Below are positions 9,001 to 14,095 of a DNA stretch of 15,347 nucleotides, piece after piece. The stretch is from a bacterium (GTDB lineage: Bacteria > UBA3054), in assembly GCA_017538635.1 (NCBI GenBank), contig JAFYIM010000215.1:1-15347 (forward strand). Direction: 5' to 3'. A program made the translations under genes and the position numbers. The notes below the pieces were generated by a model that saw nothing but the letters and a program-made list of their open reading frames with translations, was not told where the DNA came from and did no database searches. Numbering within the stretch: position 1 is the first letter of the stretch; every line of letters begins with the position of its first letter.

Positions 9001-9591
9001 GATAGTTTTGTCAAAATCCCTCAGAAGCTCACTTGCAATACTAACTTTGTTCGTCTTGACATAAATGTCGCGGTCGATTTTGGAAAGCTTGTAATTCCAG
9101 AAAGCCGGATCGGTTTTATGCTCCTCCTCGATCTTTTCGCTTATGATCTTGGGGATAGGGATCTCTTTTTCCTGCATCGCGGCGTAGTAATCCATGACCT
9201 CTTCATAGGGAAGCTGAAAAAGTAGTTCCGGCGCCCAGAATGTCAGGATATAAGCGCCTTTGATAGGGCTGGCTTGCTCAACTAGGGAAAGGTATTTCAT
9301 GGCATTGGCCAAATTGGTTATGCCGGCCATGTGAGAGTGGATCAAAAGGAAATTGAGATCATAGCGCTCAAACCCTCTTGTCCCGTGCCAAAGAAGCGTC
9401 TCGTCATTGCTAACACAAGCTCTATCAACCGGATGGAAAAGGTCGTAGAACTTGATCTTGATTTCTTCCAGTTTCTGCTTATACTCGGTAGGCGCCGCCT
9501 CGGCTTGTTCGGCAGGGGTCTCCGCGAAGGCGAAAACCGCGGCGAAAACAAGCGCGAAAAGCAGGGCGATGGGCTTGAGGGAGTTTTTCAT
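6031..9591 (-). CDS. Large exported, charged, mostly helical protein of unknown function
   Basis: I do not recognise this protein. From the ATG at 9591 it has 1186 residues; that ATG is preferred because GGAG stands 6 nt upstream, although an ATG at 9603 also fits. The first ~24 residues (MKNSLKPIALLFALVFAAVF then AFA) form a Sec signal peptide with likely cleavage after AFA; no lipobox cysteine follows. The rest shows no further membrane span. It is rich in Glu, Lys, Arg, Tyr and Phe in helical spacing. Parts look like TPR or other alpha-solenoid repeats, such as YKEAILSFVEKHPELF and VLYKEGRKKEAEEFL. A low-complexity Pro/Ser/Thr/Glu linker at about 607-650 divides it into two halves. The last ~100 residues are highly charged (EEKEREERRKKSKEE, acidic tail ending SDASEE), possibly coiled coil. 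The gene is more AT-rich than its neighbours. It stands alone, divergent from argH and convergent with mazG. A periplasmic or surface scaffold is a guess. Confidence 0.85.
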   Translation of the reverse strand: MKNSLKPIALLFALVFAAVFAFAETPAEQAEAAPTEYKQKLEEIKIKFYDLFHPVDRACVSNDETLLWHGTRGFERYDLNFLLIHSHMAGITNLANAMKYLSLVEQASPIKGAYILTFWAPELLFQLPYEEVMDYYAAMQEKEIPIPKIISEKIEEEHKTDPAFWNYKLSKIDRDIYVKTNKVSIASELLRDFDKTIPKENRNAKEKCVEARFINLLEGSKNAAKYLLKEIANEKDPNERQTLFLKAVTYSERDSYYETLEALSADQDIPDLYKILLHCRMNFFDVRFVPLWERVLFAKDPGSALEAWDLFISRYYYVFQKGGINDYLFSKEENEKFSKWRELKDRFLDYLKSEAPFKEEDFYKLLSEEELKEELKETGRERRCYALSDIVSGRKKKLLLLMQIFNREEELLAYGKRRAEKLAELEERSFTEAGGEEKFPEELDEFLIIYRDEAKLYGFMPIYKEAILSFVEKHPELFQPVKYYCEVLYKEGRKKEAEEFLSKNYPEEKLIRHPEELENYADLCKYNESPFDEKAAAEKIFEFWLPKDAEALAAGNQYLWERLWTGEYRDVRKAVREKIAALPKRGPALLKRLKEICTKEDYEAILTKTEAEPAPASNSPVTQTETKGGDKQEISESEGSDDTDIRGEFGVYYPNEVKKRYEACKKANDPEKERWALELALLNGRFDYKNIVLNLPLAWNEKRPLLAFQQSVWYIENTGMYLPGLSFLLDHFKKEKRIPEERWLRVFNNVSSYMGSETNVFVRRESRFSRDFLKKLNSVRPIFSDHRIENAISSYYLKILTDKFTGKIDIYSDVYSLLEDNYFDVYEERKINESSLQYLFAIFVDSRTNDLNAALGGVIDVIRLCQKSYFFEFDKLAALSLKKVENITLNAETDEGKTTVARYLSICERLFSIAEDRKNPALKTFFKSFLPGALEQAFRAFAKADRYDEYWYYLRQDLKYFKGSEALRPFISICGDIKKNRAFVLDMFIYFLLDFSSEDMAVLRGVPNYETLSKLFTLGSAEEELRKVDVSENKYTNVMHKILNAAVARNDSNEVKRINWQLDTYHKICQERLETEEKEREERRKKSKEEIDDFCPYSSTDGIIHYRKERLRDKELEREKEGRSPLEGENDVFDRWFGSVVRGRDDWNGRAEYMKKKWEKEAEKRKAEEAETEADGENEYSDASEE

Positions 9592-9621
9592 AATGAGCTC
9601 CATATTTTATCTAGTTGGTTC

Positions 9622-9650
9622 ATTTTAGCATATTTTTGTCCTACCGTCAT
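9622..9650 (-). promoter_or_regulatory. Probable promoter of the large exported protein gene
   Basis: On the minus strand the element TGCTAAAAT (9622-9630) is an extended -10. ATGACG at 9645-9650 lies 17 bp upstream and matches four of six bases of the -35 consensus. The start would be near 9614, leaving a leader of about 22 nt that carries the GGAG ribosome site used by the ATG at 9591. Confidence 0.5.
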
Positions 9651-9670
9651 GCCTTTTCGCTTCTCTTATT

Positions 9671-9679
9671 TGCTATAAT
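9671..9679 (+). promoter_or_regulatory. Probable argH-clpC promoter (extended -10)
   Basis: TGCTATAAT is a perfect -10 hexamer with the TGn extension. No convincing -35 is seen at 16-18 bp. Transcription would begin near 9686, just before TAGGAG (9687-9692), giving a leader of about 15 nt. It lies back to back with the promoter of the divergent gene, about 40 bp apart. Confidence 0.6.
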
Positions 9680-9700
9680 TGTTTGTTAGGAGTAAATATT

Positions 9701-11128
9701 ATGTCCGAAAAGAAAAACGAGAAATTGTGGGGCGGCCGGTTCCAGGACGCGGCCGACCCTTTGATGGAAGCTTACACGCAGTCCGTCTCTTACGATCAGC
9801 TGTTGGCTAATTTCGACATTGCCGGATCAAAGGCGCATGCCGCGATGTTAAGAAGCGTAGGTTTGCTCAGCGAGGATGAGTTCTGCGCCATTGATAAAGG
9901 CTTAAGCGAGATCGGCGAGGAGATTCAGAAAGGGACTTTCGTCTTCGATCCCAAGAAAGAAGACGTGCACATGAACATAGAGTCCGCGCTGAAGGAAAAG
10001 ATAGGAACGCCGGCCGGCAAACTGCACACCGGCAGGAGCCGCAACGACCAGATCGCCCTGGACGAAAGGCTCTACCTTTGCTACGCCGTTTCTTGCATGC
10101 AGGTCTATATCAGGAATCTGCAGAGTGCGCTGGTCGTACTGGCGGACAAAAATTCCGACGTCATCATGCCGGGCTTCACGCACCTGCAGTATGCCATGCC
10201 GATCTTGGCGAGCCATCACCTTCTGGCTTACGTCGAGATGCTGGACAGGGACTTCGGACGCTTCAGCGACGAGTTCTCAAGGCTTCTCAGGTCGATGCCG
10301 CTTGGCGCCGGCGCGCTGGCCGGGAGCGGCCTGCCTTTGGATAGAGAATTGGTGGCGGAGAAACTGGGCTTCCACTCAGTGGCTCACAACAGCCTGGATG
10401 CGGTTGGCGACAGGGACTGCCTACTGGAATTTTTGAGCGCCTGCGCTATCTGCGCCATGCACCTTTCGAGGTTGGCGGAGGATCTCATCCTCTTCATGTC
10501 CCAGCCCTTCTCCTTCATAGACATCGCGGACCGTTTCTGCACAGGAAGTTCCCTTATGCCACAGAAGAAGAATCCCGATATTTTGGAACTGGTGAGAGGA
10601 AAAACAGGCAGAGTTTACGGCGATTTGGTCGCGCTTCTGACCGTGACGAAAGGATTGCCCATGGCCTACGACCGCGATCTTCAGGAAGACAAAGAGCCGC
10701 TGTTCGACGCGGCGGAAACGCTCTTCTCCTCTTTGCAGATCCTGGCCGCTATGCTGCCGACTGTCACTTACAAGCGCGAAAACACGCAAAAAGCCGTCAG
10801 CAACTCTTTCCTTCTCGCTACGGACTGGACCGACTACCTCGTCAAAAAAGGCGTGCCCTTTAGGGAAGCGCACGGGCTGGTTGGCCAGGCTGTCGCCATG
10901 GCTAACGAAAAGGGCTGCGGGCTGACCGCGCTTACGAAAGAAGACTTGGCCAAGATCTCCCCTCAAATGGACGAAGGCATACTTGAGATAAACAGCGCTG
11001 AACAGTCCGTCAAGGCGAAAAAGACTATTGGAAGCACGAACCCCGAGATGGTCAGACGCGAGATCGACGAGTGGAAGAAGTTCCTCGTCGAAGAACAGAA
11101 GAGATACACAGGCAATAGTGAAAATTAA
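9701..11128 (+). CDS. argH: Argininosuccinate lyase
   Basis: ArgH splits argininosuccinate into arginine and fumarate, the last step of arginine synthesis, as a cytoplasmic homotetramer. The protein has 475 residues (usual ~460). Visible family motifs are KLWGGRF at the N-terminus, DVHMNIES (88-95), HTGRSRNDQ (109-117) and PGFTHLQYAMP with the catalytic H161. The fumarase/lyase superfamily signature GSSLMPQKKNPD is at 282-293, its serine pair at 283/284 including the catalytic base. The ATG at 9701 is chosen over an in-frame TTG at 9683 because TAGGAG stands 8 nt before it and the TTG overlaps the likely transcription start. Other arginine genes are absent. It is followed after 5 bp by a ClpC-type unfoldase, an unusual partner, and both probably share one transcript ending at the hairpin at 13638-13676. 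Confidence 0.96.
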   Translation: MSEKKNEKLWGGRFQDAADPLMEAYTQSVSYDQLLANFDIAGSKAHAAMLRSVGLLSEDEFCAIDKGLSEIGEEIQKGTFVFDPKKEDVHMNIESALKEKIGTPAGKLHTGRSRNDQIALDERLYLCYAVSCMQVYIRNLQSALVVLADKNSDVIMPGFTHLQYAMPILASHHLLAYVEMLDRDFGRFSDEFSRLLRSMPLGAGALAGSGLPLDRELVAEKLGFHSVAHNSLDAVGDRDCLLEFLSACAICAMHLSRLAEDLILFMSQPFSFIDIADRFCTGSSLMPQKKNPDILELVRGKTGRVYGDLVALLTVTKGLPMAYDRDLQEDKEPLFDAAETLFSSLQILAAMLPTVTYKRENTQKAVSNSFLLATDWTDYLVKKGVPFREAHGLVGQAVAMANEKGCGLTALTKEDLAKISPQMDEGILEINSAEQSVKAKKTIGSTNPEMVRREIDEWKKFLVEEQKRYTGNSEN

Positions 11129-11133
11129 TTGAT

Positions 11134-13572
11134 ATGCAATCAAATCTTACACCCAGAGCCCAGCAGGCTATCAGAAACGCCAAGAAAGAAGCGATCTTTT
11201 ACAACGATTGCTTCGTGGCGCCCGAACATTTGCTGCTGGGACTCCTTATAATCCCCGGCGGCCCAACAGGCGAATTTCTAAGTTCGTTCGGCGTCACCGA
11301 AGAAGCTTTGCGCAGAGCCGTGGAAGGCAAATACGCCGGCAGCGACGATGAGAAAGTGATCGGCGAGCCTGTCTTTTCCCAGGCGGCGCGCGACGCGCTC
11401 ACCTACGCCGGAGTTTACGCCAAGAATCACGGCCACCGCCAGATCTACGACATGCACATTCTATTGGGCCTTCTGCACGAGGGCTCTTCCCTCGCCTGGG
11501 AATACCTGGACAGCGCCGGCATAACGGAAGAAAAGGTCCAGAATTTCATCGAGGAAAGATTGGGCAGCGACTTAAGAAACGAAAAGGACGAAGAGGAGAG
11601 TTCCCCCAGGATAAGGGTGGAATTCATCCCGCTCGACATGAAGAAAGTCAATCCCAGCGACCTGCGCTACCTAAGGGAGCTGCGGCGCCGCGGCCTTACT
11701 CCTCCGGGCGCCTCTGAAAACCTTCCTCCCGACGAGGAGATGGAAGAGAAGCCCGATCCCTACCAGATCCTCTCGACTTTCGGCGTCGATCTTACGAAGC
11801 TGGCCAGAGAGGACAAATTCGATCCGCTGATTGGACGTGAAAAAGAGATAGACCGCCTTTCCGTAATTCTGTGCCGCAGGCAGAAGAACAATCCCGTGCT
11901 TCTGGGCGAAGCCGGCGTCGGCAAGACCGCCATCGTGGAAGGACTCGCCAAAAGGATCGTAGAAGGCAAAGTCCCCGAGCCATTGCTCGGCAAGAAAGTT
12001 TTCGCTTTAGACCTGTCGCGCCTGATGGCCGGAACAGCCTACCGCGGCCAGTTTGAAGAGAAAGTCATCAAGCTTCTCAACGCTCTCAAAGAGGACGGCA
12101 AGACGATCCTCTTCATCGACGAGATGCACACTATGCTGGGCGCCGGATCTGTGCAGGATTCCGCCAACGACGTCGCCAATATGCTGAAGCCCGCGCTCAG
12201 CAGAGGCGAATTCAACTGCATCGGAGCCACGACGAGGAACGAATACAGGCGCTACGTGGAAAAAGACGCGGCGCTGGAAAGGCGCTTCCAGCCTGTTTCC
12301 GTCGAGCCTCCCAGCGCTGAAGAAACGCTTGAGATATTAAGGGGCCTGAAAGCCCGCTACGAAAAGTTCCATTCCGTCACCTACTCCGAGGAGACATTGG
12401 ACGCTATAGTGAAGCTCAGCGCCCGCTACATCGTTGACCGCTATTTCCCCGACAAAGCCATCGACGTTCTGGACGAAGCCGGCGCCAGGGCGCAGCTGCG
12501 CAGATTGGAGCTGAAAAAAGAAAGCCCCATGGCTGTCACTCCCAGAGACGTCGCGAACGTTATCGCGGGCTGGGTGAACGTTCCTGTGGAGAATCTCGAG
12601 GAAGAGGAACGCCAGAAATTAAGGCGCATGGAGAAGGAACTGCACAAGACCATAGTGGGCCAGAACAAGGCCATCGACGCGCTTGCCAGGGCCTTGAGAA
12701 GAGCCAGGGCGGACTTAAGGGATCCCGCCAGGCCGATCGGCACTTTCCTCGCCTTGGGACCTACGGGCGTCGGCAAAAGTTTGATGGCCCGCGCCCTCGC
12801 GAAGTTCCTCTTCAACGACGAGAACGCTCTCATTACGCTCGACATGAGCGAATACATGGAGAAATTCAACGTCTCGAGACTTTTCGGTTCGCCTCCGGGC
12901 TATGTCGGCCACGAGGAAGGCGGGCAATTGACGGAAAAAGTCCGTAAGCGCCCCTTCTCCGTCATTCTTTTGGATGAAGTCGAAAAAGCTCATCCGGACG
13001 TTCTGCATGCGCTTCTGCAAGTTCTTGAGAACGGCCGCATGACGGACAGCCTGGGCCGTCTTGTCGATTTCCGCAACACGATAATCATAATGACCTCGAA
13101 CCTGGGCGCCAGGGAATTCCAGGAAGGCAAGACCATGGGCTTCGGCTCCTCCGACGCCGCAAGCAATTATGAGACGCTGCGCACCAGGCTTCTTGAAAAG
13201 GCGCGCAAGACTTTGAGGCCGGAATTCATCAACAGGCTCGACGACATCCTTATCTTCCAAGCCCTGAAACGCGAAGAGCTCCTCCAGATCGTCGATCTGG
13301 AAGTCGAGAAAGTCGCTTCGCGCCTGGACGCCAAGAACATAACGCTGAAGCTCACCCCGGCCGCCAAGCAGAAGCTCTGCGATATGGGAAACACGACCCG
13401 CTACGGCGCCAGGGAGATCAGAAGAGTCGTGGAAAGCGAACTGGAAGACAGGCTTGCGGAGGCTTTCCTCGGCCAGGTCATCCCCGAAGGCTCGTCCGTT
13501 ACGGTCAAGATCAAGGAGGGAGAATTCGTCTTCGAGACGGCTCTGCCGGTCCCGGAAACGGCTAAACCATAA
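11134..13572 (+). CDS. clpC: ClpC/ClpA-family AAA+ unfoldase lacking the middle domain
   Basis: This hexameric cytoplasmic ATPase unfolds substrates and probably feeds them to ClpP. It has 812 residues. The Clp N-domain with two repeats covers about 1-145 (LTPRAQQAI, APEHLLLGLL, DMHILLGLLHE). A charged linker spans 146-208. AAA module 1 has Walker A GEAGVGKT (258-265), pore loop AYRG (302-305), Walker B ILFIDE and ALERRF. Module 2 has Walker A GPTGVGKS (542-549), Walker B VILLDEVEKAHP and pore GYVG (589-592). MGF (668-670) fits the ClpP-binding tripeptide, and RPEFINR follows. Only ~15 residues lie between AGARAQLRR and VTPRDVANVI, where B. subtilis and chlamydial ClpC carry a ~65-80-residue UVR-type middle domain, so the layout is ClpA-like with ClpC-like sequence. 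The linker before module 1 is ~50 residues longer than in B. subtilis ClpC. No clear ribosome site precedes the ATG, 5 nt after argH, so coupling is likely. No clpS or clpP is nearby. Confidence 0.93.
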   Translation: MQSNLTPRAQQAIRNAKKEAIFYNDCFVAPEHLLLGLLIIPGGPTGEFLSSFGVTEEALRRAVEGKYAGSDDEKVIGEPVFSQAARDALTYAGVYAKNHGHRQIYDMHILLGLLHEGSSLAWEYLDSAGITEEKVQNFIEERLGSDLRNEKDEEESSPRIRVEFIPLDMKKVNPSDLRYLRELRRRGLTPPGASENLPPDEEMEEKPDPYQILSTFGVDLTKLAREDKFDPLIGREKEIDRLSVILCRRQKNNPVLLGEAGVGKTAIVEGLAKRIVEGKVPEPLLGKKVFALDLSRLMAGTAYRGQFEEKVIKLLNALKEDGKTILFIDEMHTMLGAGSVQDSANDVANMLKPALSRGEFNCIGATTRNEYRRYVEKDAALERRFQPVSVEPPSAEETLEILRGLKARYEKFHSVTYSEETLDAIVKLSARYIVDRYFPDKAIDVLDEAGARAQLRRLELKKESPMAVTPRDVANVIAGWVNVPVENLEEEERQKLRRMEKELHKTIVGQNKAIDALARALRRARADLRDPARPIGTFLALGPTGVGKSLMARALAKFLFNDENALITLDMSEYMEKFNVSRLFGSPPGYVGHEEGGQLTEKVRKRPFSVILLDEVEKAHPDVLHALLQVLENGRMTDSLGRLVDFRNTIIIMTSNLGAREFQEGKTMGFGSSDAASNYETLRTRLLEKARKTLRPEFINRLDDILIFQALKREELLQIVDLEVEKVASRLDAKNITLKLTPAAKQKLCDMGNTTRYGAREIRRVVESELEDRLAEAFLGQVIPEGSSVTVKIKEGEFVFETALPVPETAKP

Positions 13573-13620
13573 ACTGCAAGATTTTCCCAAAGGGTCCTTC
13601 CGAGTGGTGCTTTTTTCCCC

Positions 13621-13632
13621 AGGAGCGCTCCT
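13621..13632. repeat. 12-bp perfect palindrome between clpC and its terminator
   Basis: AGGAGCGCTCCT is a perfect palindrome about 50 nt after the clpC stop and 6 nt before the terminator hairpin. It could be a protein-binding site or a short accessory hairpin; nothing else indicates a role. The rest of 13573-13620 shows no gene. Confidence 0.4.
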
Positions 13633-13637
13633 CCTTT

Positions 13638-13676
13638 AAAAAATTAACTTGCTGCAAAACAGCAAGTTAATTTTTT
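13638..13676 (+). terminator. Intrinsic terminator of argH-clpC
   Basis: A perfect 17-bp inverted repeat: arms at 13638-13654 and 13660-13676 (core TTAACTTGCTG / CAGCAAGTTAA) around a 5-nt loop CAAAA. The right arm ends in a run of Ts and the left arm begins with As, so it could also act on the minus strand. It ends the argH-clpC transcript. Its T-run overlaps the -24 element of the next promoter. Confidence 0.9.
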
Positions 13677-13699
13677 TGGCACACTCTTTGCTTTATACT
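13676..13699 (+). promoter_or_regulatory. Candidate sigma-54 (-24/-12) promoter, with an overlapping sigma-70-like -10
   Basis: The sequence contains TGGCAC (13677-13682), five bases, then TTGCT (13688-13692). The invariant GG (13678-13679) and GC (13690-13691) are exactly 10 bp apart, as in the sigma-54 consensus TGGCAC-N5-TTGCW. Transcription would start about 13703, leaving a leader of about 42 nt. A TATACT at 13694-13699 could instead be a sigma-70 -10, but TTGGCA (13676-13681) is then only 12 bp away. No activator-binding repeat was identified upstream, and an enhancer would have to lie within or beyond clpC. Confidence 0.55.
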
Positions 13700-13744
13700 A
13701 GTCAGTTATCAAGAACTGTTTCACTTCTAAAAGGAGGGACAAAA

Positions 13745-13903
13745 ATGAAAGCTCAACATGAACACACACAGAAAAAGTGCCTGAAATGCGGGCATAATTT
13801 CAAGTCTGTCAGCCCGTTCAATCGCTTTTGCCCCCGTTGCAAATACCGCCGTATTCCGGGCTGCTACGGCACCTACACGGTGCACTCCCCAGTCAGTTGT
13901 TGA
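13745..13903 (+). CDS. 52-aa zinc-ribbon microprotein of unknown function
   Basis: I do not recognise a named family. The 52-residue protein carries two CxxC pairs, CLKCG (C12, C15) and CPRC (C29, C32), with the intervening NFKSVSPFNRF. This four-cysteine zinc ribbon resembles small nucleic-acid-binding or regulatory ribbons that share the C..CG..F.S....NR.C..C pattern. The N-terminus is His-rich (HEHTQ), the middle is basic (KYRRIPG), and the tail has two more cysteines (C40, C52), ending HSPVSC. The ATG at 13745 is fixed by a near-perfect AAGGAGG 7 nt upstream; in-frame starts further up would fall in the terminator. The gene has its own promoter candidate and terminators on both sides, so it forms a separate transcript. 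It ends with tandem stops TGA TAA. A DNA-, RNA- or protein-binding role is inference. Confidence 0.8.
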   Translation: MKAQHEHTQKKCLKCGHNFKSVSPFNRFCPRCKYRRIPGCYGTYTVHSPVSC

Positions 13904-13934
13904 TAAGACTCCATTGGTTGTTGGTTAAAGGTTG

Positions 13935-13966
13935 AAGGGTCGCGCGAAAGTGCGGCCCTTTTTCTT
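13935..13966 (+). terminator. Intrinsic terminator of the zinc-ribbon gene
   Basis: An 11-bp stem (13935-13945 with 13950-13960, two G-T pairs) closed by a GAAA tetraloop is followed directly by a T-rich tract (TTTCTTTCTTT). It begins 32 nt after the stop codon and is a strong terminator on the plus strand. Confidence 0.9.
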
Positions 13967-13981
13967 TCTTTATTGCTTTAA

Positions 13982-14082
13982 GGCAAAAAACAGCACACAT
14001 CCCCCGCTCACGGACTACGCGTGCTTGGCCTTGATTAGCGTCCTCCGTGAGTTCGCTTGGGGATGTGTGCTGCTTTTTTGCC
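13982..14082. terminator. Compound long hairpin, probable bidirectional terminator
   Basis: The outer arms are 13982-14004 (GGC, six As, CAGCACACATCCCC) and 14059-14082 (GGGGATGTGTGCTG, C, six Ts, GCC). They pair over 23 bp with one bulged C at 14073. Inside them CTCACGGA (14007-14014) pairs with TCCGTGAG (14044-14051), and further in ACGC (14017-14020) can pair with GCGT (14038-14041) around a 17-nt loop. On either strand the GC-rich stem is followed by six Ts. It starts 13 nt beyond the stop of the minus-strand kelch gene and most simply ends that transcript. The ~54-nt structured interior is unusual for a terminator, so an RNA element or small RNA is possible. Confidence 0.7.
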
Positions 14083-14095
14083 CCAAAGCAGGGGT

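Noticed and set aside
9683..9700. TTG start six codons upstream for argH
   Set aside because: The ribosome site TAGGAG would lie inside the extension, and the likely transcription start is at about 9686.
10421..11143. 240-codon minus-strand frame opposite argH
   Set aside because: It is antisense to the argininosuccinate lyase signature region, with no start signal.
12715..13590. 291-codon minus-strand frame opposite clpC
   Set aside because: It is antisense to the conserved second AAA module; its openness follows from the GC and codon pattern of clpC.
13694..13699. TATACT as an ordinary sigma-70 promoter for the zinc-ribbon gene
   Set aside because: The only -35-like hexamer, TTGGCA, is 12 bp away, too close; kept only as an alternative because a -10 can act without a -35.
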